NCBI GenBank assembly: GCA_945895265.1 | Contig: CAMDEF010000002.1 | Span: 115,062 to 179,061 of the forward strand | Reading direction: 5' to 3' | DNA from: Bordetella parapertussis | Lineage (GTDB): Bacteria > Pseudomonadota > Gammaproteobacteria > Burkholderiales > Burkholderiaceae_B | Length of the DNA stretch: 64,000 bases | In this document: positions 17,706 through 26,425 of the stretch, piece after piece | Numbering within the stretch: the first letter of the stretch is position 1 | How the letters are laid out: each line of letters begins with the position of its first letter | Translations under genes and position numbers: made by a program | Notes under the pieces: generated by a model | Told to the model about the DNA's origin: nothing | The model's database searches: none | Seen by the model: only the letters and a program-made list of their open reading frames with translations

Positions 17706-19118
17706 ATGAGCCGTCAACAATCCATCGATCTCGCTACTGCCTACTTTGATCAAGGCCACTTTCAGGCCACACTCGCACGTCGCGTTGGGCTGGCCACCGA
17801 GAGCCAAGAACCAGGCAAGGTCGAGATCCTTACGTCATATCTCACGCAAGAGCTCACGCCTTATCTGAAGACCATGGGCTTTACCTGCAAAATGATTCCG
17901 AATCCGGTTGAGGATCGCGGTCCATTTTTAGTGGCAGAGCGTCTTGAACAAGGTGCTGACTTCACCGTGTTGAGCTACGGCCATGGTGATGTCGTGCGTG
18001 GCTATGCCCCGCAATGGAACAAAGGCCTAGCCCCCTGGGACTTGAAAATTGAAGGTGACCGTTGGTATGGCCGCGGTACCGCAGATAACAAAGGTCAGCA
18101 CACGATTAACCTCGCGGCGTTAGAGCAAGTCATCAACACGCGTGCTGGGCGCTTGGGCTACAACATCAAACTATTGATCGAGATGGGCGAAGAAATGGGC
18201 TCGCCTGGTTTACGCGAAGTGTGCGAACAATATGGCGACCTGCTGAAGGCAGATTTATTTTTGGCGTCAGATGGCCCGCGGGTATCGGCCTCACGCCCAA
18301 CATTATTCTTAGGGTCACGCGGTGCGTTTAACTTTGAGTTGAAGTTAAATCTGCGCCAAGGTGCACATCACTCGGGTAACTGGGGCGGGTTGCTGCGCAA
18401 CCCCGGTATTCGTTTAGCGCACGCGATTGCTTCGATGGTCGACGCGAAGGGGCGCATTCTGGTGCCTAAACTATTGCCGAGTTCGTTGCCTGAAAACGTC
18501 AAACGGGCACTCGCCAATATTGAAGTCGGTGGTGGGCCCAATGATCCTGAGATTGATCCTGAGTGGGCCGAACCCGGCCTTACGCCGGCCGAGCGTGTCT
18601 TTGCTTGGAACACCTTTGAAACTCTTGCGTTTAAAACTGGCAATCCAGACGCGCCGGTGAATGCGATCCCCGGCTACGCGATTGCCTTTTGTCAGTTGCG
18701 CTATGTAGTCGGTAGCGATAACGAAAACTTTTTAAAGCATATTCGCGACCACCTTGATGCGCACGGCTTTACCGATGTCGAGGCAGCCGCCAGTCGTGGT
18801 GAGGCGGCTGAGGCGACGCGCTTAGATCCCGATAATCCTTGGGTCAAAATGGCGGTGGCATCTATTACGCGCAGCACCGGTAAAACGGTTGATGTTTTAC
18901 CCAACTTGGGCGGCACCTTACCGAACGATGCCTTCTCTAAGATCTTAGGTCTGCCAACCGTATGGGTGCCGCACTCGTACGCGGCCTGCTCGCAACACGC
19001 TCCAAACGAACACATGCTCGGCTCAGTCGCACGCGAGTCGCTGCAACTCATGGCCGGCTTGTTTTGGGATCTTGGCGACGAGGGCGCGCAGATCGCTGCA
19101 GCAGGTGTACCAGCGTAG
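17706..19118 (+). CDS. M20 family metallopeptidase
   Basis: 470-residue zinc hydrolase of the ArgE/DapE/CPG2 clan. Metal ligands and catalytic residues are visible: GHGDVV (H93, D95), GRGTADNKGQ (D127), and GEEMGSPG with E162 as the base and E163 as a ligand. A late VPHSYAACSQHAPNEH block supplies the final histidine. The dimerisation domain includes HHSGNWGG. It is longer than ArgE, as in dipeptidase-like members. I chose the ATG at 17706 over a GTG at 17694. Probable substrates are dipeptides or N-acyl amino acids. Confidence 0.85.
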   Translation: MSRQQSIDLATAYFDQGHFQATLARRVGLATESQEPGKVEILTSYLTQELTPYLKTMGFTCKMIPNPVEDRGPFLVAERLEQGADFTVLSYGHGDVVRGYAPQWNKGLAPWDLKIEGDRWYGRGTADNKGQHTINLAALEQVINTRAGRLGYNIKLLIEMGEEMGSPGLREVCEQYGDLLKADLFLASDGPRVSASRPTLFLGSRGAFNFELKLNLRQGAHHSGNWGGLLRNPGIRLAHAIASMVDAKGRILVPKLLPSSLPENVKRALANIEVGGGPNDPEIDPEWAEPGLTPAERVFAWNTFETLAFKTGNPDAPVNAIPGYAIAFCQLRYVVGSDNENFLKHIRDHLDAHGFTDVEAAASRGEAAEATRLDPDNPWVKMAVASITRSTGKTVDVLPNLGGTLPNDAFSKILGLPTVWVPHSYAACSQHAPNEHMLGSVARESLQLMAGLFWDLGDEGAQIAAAGVPA

Positions 19119-19191
19119 ATTTGCGAATAGTCAGGGGGTGAAAGACCTGTTGAAATCTTCTTTTAACTGCTAGTTCGTGCACGTTTTAATG

Positions 19192-19209
19192 TGAGGCTCT
19201 AGGGCCTCA
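19192..19209 (+). terminator. Hairpin followed by an AT-rich tract
   Basis: The arms TGAGGC and GCCTCA flank a 6-base loop, and the sequence then runs into a T-rich stretch (ATATTTATTTTTA). It may terminate the M20 peptidase transcript before the next toxin-antitoxin operon. Confidence 0.4.
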
Positions 19210-19254
19210 TATTTATTTTTATTGCACTTAGTGGTATAGTTTAGGAAGATTTGC

Positions 19255-19629
19255 ATGCAGGTATCTGTGACAAAAACCTTTGATCGGTGGATGCGTAAAA
19301 GCAGGCTCAGTGAAGAAAGAATATTGTTAACTGCTCTCGAAACTTTTTCAGGTTTGAGCGCGGTTGATTTAGGAGCAGGACTTATTAAAAAGCGGATCGC
19401 AATCGCTAGTCGCGGAAAGCGCAGCGCCGCACGAGTCATTATCGCCACGCGCAAGCACGGTCGGTATTTTTTTCTTCACGGGTTTCATAAAAATGAGCGT
19501 GCAAATTCAAACGAACGTGAACTAGATTATGTTCGACGGATCGCGAAAGATCTTTTAGATTTGACGCAACAAGAACTTACTGTAGCGATACAGGCTGGTC
19601 AGCTTATTGAGGTGAACAATGGCGACTAA
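19255..19629 (+). CDS. RelE/HigB-2-type toxin
   Basis: 124-residue protein of the RelE superfamily subgroup COG4737. The pattern KTFDRWMRKSRLSEERI, then DLGAGLIKKRIAI and RGKRSAARVIIATRKHGRYFFLHGF, is characteristic of this group, with basic catalytic residues near the end of the fold. It overlaps the antitoxin gene by 11 bases. It represents a third, distinct RelE-fold toxin in this window and is not a close paralogue of the two HigB proteins. Confidence 0.85.
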   Translation: MQVSVTKTFDRWMRKSRLSEERILLTALETFSGLSAVDLGAGLIKKRIAIASRGKRSAARVIIATRKHGRYFFLHGFHKNERANSNERELDYVRRIAKDLLDLTQQELTVAIQAGQLIEVNNGD

Positions 19630-19939
19630 AAAAGCTAACAATCGACTGATTGAAGAATTGCACGAGACAGCCGAAGGCTTGCACTCGCTGGGCCTGATCA
19701 ATAAAAAACGCATGCTTAAATATGAATGTTTGAGAAACTTAACAGTACAGCCTATGCCTGCGGCAAAGATCAAATCGATTCGCGAACGGGTGCGCATCAG
19801 TCAAGCGGTGCTTGCAGCCGTGCTCAATACCAGCGTGTCAACAGTGCAAAAGTGGGAAGTTGGCGATAAAAAACCTAGTGGGCCCTCGCTCAAGCTGCTG
19901 TCGCTGATTGAGCGCAAGGGACTTAACGCAGTGCTCTAG
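19619..19939 (+). CDS. HigA-2/NadS-type antitoxin, XRE helix-turn-helix
   Basis: 106-residue antitoxin with an XRE helix-turn-helix in the C-terminal half (RVRISQAVLAAVLNTSVSTVQKWEVGDKKPSG, about residues 56-87). This reversed layout, with the toxin-binding part N-terminal and the DNA-binding part C-terminal, is typical of the HigA-2/NadS group. It converges on a Bug gene with only 21 bases between the stop codons. Confidence 0.85.
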   Translation: MATKKANNRLIEELHETAEGLHSLGLINKKRMLKYECLRNLTVQPMPAAKIKSIRERVRISQAVLAAVLNTSVSTVQKWEVGDKKPSGPSLKLLSLIERKGLNAVL

Positions 19940-19960
19940 AGTTGCTCACCCGTTTGCAGT

Positions 19961-20950
19961 TCACTCTGCCTTGATATTCGCTTCTTTGATGATCACAGCA
20001 TTCGCAGCATGTTCTTTTTGAATCATGTTGCCAAAATATTCTGGCGTACCCGTGACGACCAGATTTTCTAATTTACGGATTTTTTCGGCGATCTCTGGGT
20101 CGTTGAGTGCGCGATTGATTTCAGTGTTGAGTTTTGCAATGACTTCTGGCGGTGTGCGTGCGGGTGCAAAGAAGCCAAAAAATGAGGTCATGTTGACTTC
20201 GGGGTAACCCAGTTCGGCAAAGGTTTTAACGTTGGGATATTTTTCAAGTCTTTGCGGGGCACCCACAGCCAGCACTCTGAATTTGCCTTCTGCGATTAAA
20301 TTATTGAGATTGGCATAGGGGTTGGCGAACATCAGATCAAACTGTCCGCCCAGTGCGTCGGTGGCGATTTGCCCACCGCCTTTGTAGGGCACATGCGTAA
20401 TATCCGCACCCGACTTTTTGCGTAGTTGTTCAATCATGATGTGACCGACTGTGCCGTAGCCTGAGGTCGCAACCGTCACTGATCCTGGTTTAGCTTTGCT
20501 TAAGGCTATGACATCTTCAAGGCTGTTGCCGGCAAATTTTGACGTTGCTAAGAGATAGATCGGCGAGTACATGGCTGCTGCGACCGCTGAAAAATCTTTC
20601 AAGCTGTCGTAATTGACTTTCATGACAAAAGGGCCGATCGAGAAAGCACTGATCCCAGCGAAACCAATGGTGTAACCATCGGGTGCCGCTTTGGCGACGA
20701 TGTCGGTCCCGACCGTGCCGCCAGCGCCTGCACGATTTTCAACGACGACCGTTTGACCTAGTGCTTTTGTCAACCGCTCGGCTAGCACACGTGTGGCGTT
20801 ATCGCTTACACCGCCTGTGGGGTAGGGCACAATGATTCTGATGGTTTTAGAGGGCCATACGGCCGAAGGTGCAGTTTGCGCTTGAGCCCAAAATGCAGCG
20901 CAAGCCAAAGAGATCCCTAGAACCAGATTTCGTTTTAGTTGATGCATCAT
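19961..20950 (-). CDS. Bug-family (TctC-like) periplasmic solute receptor
   Basis: 329-residue receptor with a signal peptide ending near AQAQ and a mature start WPSKTIRIIVPYPTGGVSDNATR. VVENRAGAGGTVGTDIVAKA and HVPYKGGGQIATDALGG are the Bug signatures. The start ATG overlaps the stop of the upstream amidohydrolase by one base and has a GAGGTG site. The pairing suggests that the receptor binds an N-acyl or aromatic-acyl amino acid that the amidohydrolase cleaves. Confidence 0.9.
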   Translation of the reverse strand: MMHQLKRNLVLGISLACAAFWAQAQTAPSAVWPSKTIRIIVPYPTGGVSDNATRVLAERLTKALGQTVVVENRAGAGGTVGTDIVAKAAPDGYTIGFAGISAFSIGPFVMKVNYDSLKDFSAVAAAMYSPIYLLATSKFAGNSLEDVIALSKAKPGSVTVATSGYGTVGHIMIEQLRKKSGADITHVPYKGGGQIATDALGGQFDLMFANPYANLNNLIAEGKFRVLAVGAPQRLEKYPNVKTFAELGYPEVNMTSFFGFFAPARTPPEVIAKLNTEINRALNDPEIAEKIRKLENLVVTGTPEYFGNMIQKEHAANAVIIKEANIKAE

Positions 20951-22167
20951 CAAATCACCTCAGTCTTAAACCATTCACGCGCAAGGCGATCCCAGAACTG
21001 CGCGCCCACACCTAAGATGTCGTCGTTAAAGTCATAGCCTGCGTTATGCAGACTGATGCCCGGTTTACCGCCTTTGCCATTGCCGATAAAGCCATAGGCG
21101 CCTGGCACTTTAAGCAGCATGAAGCTGAAGTCTTCGGCCGTCATGGCAGGTGGGATGTTATCAAAAGCATTTTCGATACCAACAGTGGCAGCCATCATTT
21201 TTGCCATAAACGCGGCTTCTTTTGGATGGTTGTCGGTGCTGGGATAGCCTGGCTTGAGAATAAATTTTGCGGTCGCGCCATGTGCTGCAGCGATATGCTC
21301 ACTGATTCGCTCAAGGCCCACAGTCAGGCGATTTAAGGTCTCTTGGGTTAACGCACGGGTGGTGCCATAAATGATGGCTTCGTTGGGGATAATGTTTTCA
21401 ACGGTGCCCGACTCGATCTTACCAACGGTGACCACTGCGCTATCTAGTGGGTCGGTACCGCGCGACACGAGCGTTTGTAATTGACCGACGATGGTGCAGG
21501 CCACAGGGATTGGGTCGATGCCAATGTGTGGTTGCGCGGCATGACCACCCTTGCCGCTGACGCGAATTTCAAAGCGATTGGCGGCCGCCATGATCGGGCC
21601 GACACGCACGCCCATTTGACCGGCGGGTAACACGGGCCAGTTATGCAGAGCAAAAGCCGCCTTGGCCGGAAACTTATCAAACAAGCCGTCTTCGATCATT
21701 GCGCGAGCACCCGCGCCGCCTTCTTCGCCTGGCTGAAAAATAAAGTGGACGGTGCCGTTAAAGTCAGGGTTTGCTGCCAGCAGCGTGGCGCCGCCTAGCA
21801 ACATCGCAGTATGGCCATCGTGACCGCAGGCGTGCATGCGCCCAGCGTAGGTGCTGGCATGTTCAAACTGGTTCAACTCAGTGACAGGCAGTGCATCCAT
21901 GTCTGCACGTAAGGCCAGCACCCGTGCGGGGTCGTTGGCCTGAGGGCCGCGTCCTCGCAGTGTGGCCACCACACCGGTTTTGCCCATGCCGCGGTGAACA
22001 TCCAAGCCAAGTTCGGTCAGGTAATTAGCCACTTGGTCTGAGGTACGCACCTCTTCAAACCGTAGCTCTGGGTGAGCATGCAGATCGCGCCTAAAACGGA
22101 TCAGTTTGCCCAAGTAAGGGGTGATGTCAGTAACGTCGATCGAAGCAGTGTCAGAAAAAACTTGCAT
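20950..22167 (-). CDS. M20 family amidohydrolase, hippurate hydrolase-like
   Basis: 405-residue HipO/AbgB-type amidohydrolase. RRDLHAHPEL (residues 27-35), MHACGHDGH (111-119) and FQPGEEGG (145-152) form the di-metal site, and AEDFSF near the C terminus is conserved. It probably removes an acyl group from an N-acyl amino acid. A GAGG site lies 5 bases before the ATG. It shares a divergent control region with a D-aminoacylase gene, and both act on N-acylated amino acids. Confidence 0.9.
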   Translation of the reverse strand: MQVFSDTASIDVTDITPYLGKLIRFRRDLHAHPELRFEEVRTSDQVANYLTELGLDVHRGMGKTGVVATLRGRGPQANDPARVLALRADMDALPVTELNQFEHASTYAGRMHACGHDGHTAMLLGGATLLAANPDFNGTVHFIFQPGEEGGAGARAMIEDGLFDKFPAKAAFALHNWPVLPAGQMGVRVGPIMAAANRFEIRVSGKGGHAAQPHIGIDPIPVACTIVGQLQTLVSRGTDPLDSAVVTVGKIESGTVENIIPNEAIIYGTTRALTQETLNRLTVGLERISEHIAAAHGATAKFILKPGYPSTDNHPKEAAFMAKMMAATVGIENAFDNIPPAMTAEDFSFMLLKVPGAYGFIGNGKGGKPGISLHNAGYDFNDDILGVGAQFWDRLAREWFKTEVI

Positions 22168-22363
22168 AAAAACCTCGGTACGCGAGAACGCGTTGCGTGA
22201 GAATTTGGTGGGCCAGCGTCAGTGCGGCATTGGCGCTTAAACTCCGATCCCTGTCAGATTCAGTATATAGTTTTAGATTCATGTTGGCGATCAACTCAAA
22301 TGCCCTTAAAAATCAAAGGGCCTGGGTCTTGTGAAGCGCTCAAAATTACAAAAAAGGCCTTTT

Positions 22364-23821
22364 ATGCAGACTTCTTACGATCTTTTGATCCGAAATGCCA
22401 CGATTGTGGATGGTACTGAAGCGATTCGCTACACCGCAGATATTGGTATCAACGGCGATCGAATCATTAAAATCTGCGATTTGTCGTCATCTACTGGCAA
22501 AACAGAGATTGATCTTAAAGGGCAAGTGGCTGCGCCGGGTTTTATCGATGCGCATACCCATGACGATCGCTTAATGCTCTCAAACCCAGAAATGACCCCC
22601 AAGGTTAGTCAGGGTGTCACAACAATTATCGGTGGCAACTGTGGGGTCTCTCTGGCCCCAATGCCTCGCCCAATCCCGGATCCAGTGACGCCACCCTTGA
22701 ATCTGCTCGATGACGAGGGTAAGTGGTTCAAGTTTGGCACCTTCAAAGCCTATTTAGATGCTTTGCGAGCGCAACCCTCAACCACTAACCGTGCCATGCT
22801 GGTTGGCCATACAACGCTGCGCGTGGCCACGATGGATGATCTTGAGCAACCCGCCAATGCGGCGCAAATTGCTGCGATGCGCGAGTTAGTGGTTGAAGCC
22901 ATGCAGGCCGGCTCCATCGGTGTATCGACTGGTTTGTTTTACGAACCTGCGGTTGCAGCCCCCACCGAAGAAGTCATTGAGATTTGTCGGCCGCTAAAAA
23001 AATACAACGGTCTGTATTGCACACATATGCGCGACGAGGCCGATGGTGTGATTGACTCACTTGAAGAAACCTTCAGGATTGGTCGCGAGACCGACGTGCC
23101 GGTTGTGATTTCGCATCACAAGGTGATCGGCGCAAAAAACTATGGTCGCTCAGATGAGACGCTCGCGTACATCCAAAAAAATATGGCTAAGCAGCCGATT
23201 TGTCTGGACTGCTACCCCTACACCGCGGGCTCAACGGTCTTGTCATACAGCCGTGCTGAGACCTCATCGCGTGTGATCGTGACTTGGTCAAAACCCTTAC
23301 CGCAATATGCAGGGCAAGACCTCGACAAGATCGCCAAGCAAATGGGTATCTCAGAAAAAGAAGCGGTCGCTAAGTTGTTACCAGCCGGTGCAATTTATTT
23401 CAGGATGGATGAAGGCGATGTGCAAAAGATTTTGCAGTTTGCCCCAACCATGATTGGTTCAGATGGCCTGCCGCACGATGCTTCACCACATCCAAGATTG
23501 TGGTCAACCTTCCCACGCGTGTTGGGCCATTATCGGCGTTCGCTCAAACTGTTTTCGCTTGAAACGGCGGTGCATAAAATGACCGGCCTGACGGCAATGA
23601 ATTTTGGCCTGACTGATCGCGGTGTGATTAAAGAGGGTGCGTTTGCTGACTTGACCTTGTTTGATGAAGCGACCATCGATGAAGTGGCGACCTACGATAA
23701 CCCGATCGCCTTGGCCAAAGGCATTCATACGGTGATTGTGAATGGCGAGGTCGTTTGGGCGCAGGGCAAAGCGACTAGTGCGCGACCAGGTCGGGTGTTA
23801 TCGCGCGCGTTAACTGAGTAA
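22364..23821 (+). CDS. N-acyl-D-amino-acid deacylase (D-aminoacylase-like amidohydrolase)
   Basis: 485-residue metal-dependent amidohydrolase. FIDAHTHDD gives the HxH ligands (H64, H66). GVTTIIGGNCGVSLAPM and THMRDEADGVIDSLEE are D-aminoacylase hallmarks, and the GSDGLPHDASPHPR block holds the catalytic aspartate. It would release a D-amino acid from its N-acyl form. The ATG at 22364 follows an AAGG site; an upstream GTG at 22331 is less likely. A strong terminator follows the gene. Confidence 0.9.
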   Translation: MQTSYDLLIRNATIVDGTEAIRYTADIGINGDRIIKICDLSSSTGKTEIDLKGQVAAPGFIDAHTHDDRLMLSNPEMTPKVSQGVTTIIGGNCGVSLAPMPRPIPDPVTPPLNLLDDEGKWFKFGTFKAYLDALRAQPSTTNRAMLVGHTTLRVATMDDLEQPANAAQIAAMRELVVEAMQAGSIGVSTGLFYEPAVAAPTEEVIEICRPLKKYNGLYCTHMRDEADGVIDSLEETFRIGRETDVPVVISHHKVIGAKNYGRSDETLAYIQKNMAKQPICLDCYPYTAGSTVLSYSRAETSSRVIVTWSKPLPQYAGQDLDKIAKQMGISEKEAVAKLLPAGAIYFRMDEGDVQKILQFAPTMIGSDGLPHDASPHPRLWSTFPRVLGHYRRSLKLFSLETAVHKMTGLTAMNFGLTDRGVIKEGAFADLTLFDEATIDEVATYDNPIALAKGIHTVIVNGEVVWAQGKATSARPGRVLSRALTE

Positions 23822-23877
23822 ACACAACCAAGAGCCGGCAATCAGCCGGCGCTTGCTTTGGAAGGATGTTTTGATCG

Positions 23878-23902
23878 ACCCGTGGATACCACGGGTTTTT
23901 TT
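23878..23902 (+). terminator. Rho-independent terminator
   Basis: A perfect 8-bp stem (ACCCGTGG and CCACGGGT) with a 3-base loop is followed by seven T residues. It ends the D-aminoacylase transcript. A second small hairpin (GCCGGC arms, 23834-23850) precedes it. Confidence 0.9.
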
Positions 23903-23931
23903 ATCGCGCAAATTTCTTAAACTGTGAAGTC

Positions 23932-23970
23932 GAACAAATGTTCTGTTTGACGGAATCTGTTTAACGGAAT
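23932..23970. promoter_or_regulatory. Palindrome and 14-bp direct repeats upstream of higB
   Basis: GAACA-AA-TGTTC (23932-23943) is followed by two tandem 14-base copies, CTGTTTGACGGAAT and CTGTTTAACGGAAT (23943-23956, 23957-23970), differing at one base. They end 10 bases before the toxin start and are a likely antitoxin operator. Confidence 0.5.
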
Positions 23971-23979
23971 ACTATTTTA

Positions 23980-24258
23980 ATGATTCAATCGTTTTTGTGC
24001 GCCGATACCGAGGCGTTATTTAAAAGTACCGAGGTGATCCGCTTTAAAGCGATCGAACGTATCGCTAGGCGAAAATTGCTATGCCTGCATGCCGCAAGCA
24101 CATTGCAGACGCTACGTATACCACCGGGTAATCGCCTTGAGGCTCTACGCGGCGACCGTAAAGGCCAACATAGTATCCGAATCAACGATAGATGGCGCTT
24201 GTGTTTTGTGTGGCATGACGACGGAGCCTACCAAGTTGAAATTGTTGACTATCATTAG
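23980..24258 (+). CDS. higB: HigB-type toxin, RelE superfamily
   Basis: 92-residue toxin, a same-length paralogue of the protein at 15111. Shared blocks include PPGNRLE, GDR-x-GQ-x-SIRIN and WRLCF, and the C terminus is IVDYH. It is clearly diverged outside these blocks, so the two loci are old duplicates or independent acquisitions. The antitoxin follows after 9 bases. No convincing Shine-Dalgarno site precedes the ATG. Confidence 0.88.
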   Translation: MIQSFLCADTEALFKSTEVIRFKAIERIARRKLLCLHAASTLQTLRIPPGNRLEALRGDRKGQHSIRINDRWRLCFVWHDDGAYQVEIVDYH

Positions 24259-24267
24259 GAAGTTTTT

Positions 24268-24573
24268 ATGACCAAGCGACTCCAAGAGATTCATCCGGGC
24301 GAAATCCTGCTTGAAGAATTTATGAAACCGATGGCCATTACTGCGCGACGCTTATCTGCCGATATTGATGTGTCAGCGAGTCGCATCAGCGAAATTGTCA
24401 ACGGGCAGCGTCCGATTACGGCCGATACGGCCTTAAGGCTGGGTATCTATTTCTCGATGGAGCCAAGGTTTTGGCTGAATCTTCAGGCCGAGTACGATAT
24501 GCGTGTGGTGACACGAGCGTTGAAAAAAAAGATTCAAGCTCGAATCAGGGTATTTGAGGCGGTGGCTGCTTAG
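24268..24573 (+). CDS. higA: HigA-type antitoxin, XRE helix-turn-helix
   Basis: 101-residue antitoxin. It opens with the HigA pattern HPGEILLEEFMKPMAIT and has an XRE helix-turn-helix (RLSADIDVSASRISEIVNGQR, about residues 25-45) followed by the FWLNLQ segment typical of HigA. It has the same length as the antitoxin at 15400. A dispersed 40-base hairpin element starts one base after its stop codon. Confidence 0.88.
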   Translation: MTKRLQEIHPGEILLEEFMKPMAITARRLSADIDVSASRISEIVNGQRPITADTALRLGIYFSMEPRFWLNLQAEYDMRVVTRALKKKIQARIRVFEAVAA

Positions 24574-24574
24574 G

Positions 24575-24614
24575 TTGACTTCCTCCCCGCCCTGAAGGCC
24601 GAGGCTTTCCGCGC
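24575..24614 (+). repeat. Dispersed 40-base hairpin element, copy 1
   Basis: This element starts with TTGAC one base after the higA stop and contains CCTGAAGGCCGAGGCTTT. A second copy at 63632-63671 (opposite strand) matches 34 of 40 bases. The GC-rich imperfect stem around TGAA resembles the terminal hairpins near IS200/IS605-type elements, but no transposase is present. It could equally serve as a terminator. Confidence 0.55.
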
Positions 24615-24649
24615 AATCCGGTAAAGATATGTACGATGCGCCGAACTTA

Positions 24650-26260
24650 TCAGTGTGCTAACAAACTCAGTGCCACGGCCTCGGCCACTTTAATGCCGTC
24701 GACGCCTGCTGACAAAATGCCACCGGCGTAGCCTGCACCTTCGCCCGCAGGGTAAAGGCCTTTGATGTTGAGGCTTTGAAAATCTGCCCCGCGTGTAATC
24801 CGTAGCGGCGAAGACGTGCGCGTTTCAACGCCGGTCAACACTGCATCGTGCATTGAGAACCCTTTGATTTTTTTCTCAAAGGCGGGCAGTGCTTCGCGGA
24901 TGGCCTCAATGGCATACGCTGGCAGGCTGCTGGCCAAGTCGGTGAGATGCACGCCAGGTTTATAAGACGGCGTGACGCTACCAAACGCGGTTGAGGCACG
25001 CCCCATTAAAAAATCACCCACTAATTGCCCGGGGGCTTCGTAGGTGCCGCCGCCCAACACAAAAGCCTTAGACTCAATCGCACGTTGATAGGCAATGCCG
25101 GCTAGGGGGCCGCCGGGATAATCTTCAGGCGTGATCCCCACCACAATGCCAGCATTGGCATTGCGTTCGTTGCGAGAGTACTGACTCATGCCGTTGGTGA
25201 CGACGCGATTGGGTTCTGAGGTGGCTGCCACCACCGTGCCGCCCGGACACATGCAAAAGCTATATACGCTACGGCCATTGTTGGCGTGATGCACCAGTTT
25301 GTAGTCGGCAGCGCCAATTAATGGGTTGCCAGCATGTGGCCCGAGGCGCGCCCGATCAATCATCGATTGTGGATGCTCAATGCGAAAGCCAACCGAGAAA
25401 GGTTTGGCCTCAAGGTAGACACCCGCCTCGTGCAAGGCCTCAAAGGTGTCTCGCGCGCTATGGCCCAGAGCCAAAATGACATGATCTGCAGCAATGTGCT
25501 CGCCGTTTTCAAGCTGCATGCCACGGATCTGCTCGGCCTCAATATCAAAACCGGTGACCTTTTGCGAAAAACGAATTTCACCGCCAAGTGCGATGATTTC
25601 TTCGCGCATGGTTTCAACAATGCCGACTAAGCGAAACGTACCAATGTGAGGCTTCGCGACGTACAGAATTTCTTCAGGGGCACCTGCTTTGATGAACTCT
25701 TGAATGACCTTGCGCCCATAAAACTTTGGGTCTTTGATCTGACTGTAGAGTTTGCCATCTGAAAACGTACCCGCGCCACCTTCGCCAAACTGCACATTGG
25801 ATTCTGGATTTAAAACATTTTTACGCCAAAGCTTCCAGGTATCTTGGGTGCGCTCGCGCACCGCTTTGCCGCGCTCAAGAATCAGGGGTTTGAGCCCCAT
25901 TTGCGCAAGCAATAACGCTGCAAAAATCCCGCAGGGCCCAAAACCAATCACAACGGGTCTAAGCTTTGGGGGCGATGAGCCTTCGGTTACCTTCGCAACG
26001 AAGTGATAACTGGTATCGGGCGTTAAGCGCACTTGCGGGTCGTCTACAAAGCGTTTAAGGACTTCGGCCTCATCTTTGACAACCACGTCAACAATATAGG
26101 TAAACGCTAGCGCGATATTTTTGCGTGCATCGTAGCTTCTTTTAAAGATCTCGATCTTTAAAAGGTCGCTGGCAGGGATGCCCAGGCGCTTGACGATGGC
26201 TGCCGGTAGCGCCTCGGGTGCATGGTCAATGGGTAAGCGAAGTTCGATAATGTGGATCAT
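24650..26260 (-). CDS. FAD-dependent dehydrogenase, COG2509 family
   Basis: 536-residue flavoprotein. An N-terminal RNA-binding-like alpha/beta segment precedes the dinucleotide fold VVIGFGPCGIFAALLLAQ at about residue 105. NVQFGEGGAGTFSDGKLYSQIKD, SVYSFCMCPGG and the late GLYPAGEGAGYAGGI are the hallmarks of this widely conserved but poorly understood family. It is cytoplasmic and stands alone. The ATG at 26260 is preferred over a TTG at 26269. Function beyond FAD-linked redox chemistry is unknown. Confidence 0.85.
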   Translation of the reverse strand: MIHIIELRLPIDHAPEALPAAIVKRLGIPASDLLKIEIFKRSYDARKNIALAFTYIVDVVVKDEAEVLKRFVDDPQVRLTPDTSYHFVAKVTEGSSPPKLRPVVIGFGPCGIFAALLLAQMGLKPLILERGKAVRERTQDTWKLWRKNVLNPESNVQFGEGGAGTFSDGKLYSQIKDPKFYGRKVIQEFIKAGAPEEILYVAKPHIGTFRLVGIVETMREEIIALGGEIRFSQKVTGFDIEAEQIRGMQLENGEHIAADHVILALGHSARDTFEALHEAGVYLEAKPFSVGFRIEHPQSMIDRARLGPHAGNPLIGAADYKLVHHANNGRSVYSFCMCPGGTVVAATSEPNRVVTNGMSQYSRNERNANAGIVVGITPEDYPGGPLAGIAYQRAIESKAFVLGGGTYEAPGQLVGDFLMGRASTAFGSVTPSYKPGVHLTDLASSLPAYAIEAIREALPAFEKKIKGFSMHDAVLTGVETRTSSPLRITRGADFQSLNIKGLYPAGEGAGYAGGILSAGVDGIKVAEAVALSLLAH

Positions 26261-26425
26261 AGACTGCAACGATACACAAAAATCAAGAGTTCAACATTGA
26301 GGCTTAACGAGTGACTGCCTCGGCAACCAACACTGCGCGAGGCGCTGTTGGCGGCTAAGGCTTATAAAATCCGTGCGCCTAGGCGATGACCCTGCGCACT
26401 GAGTACGGCCGATTCGCTTGAGCGC

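Noticed and set aside
22302..22321. Hairpin GCCCTT/AAGGGC upstream of the D-aminoacylase gene
   Set aside because: Arms of only six bases in an A-rich region; could be chance, so not annotated as regulatory.
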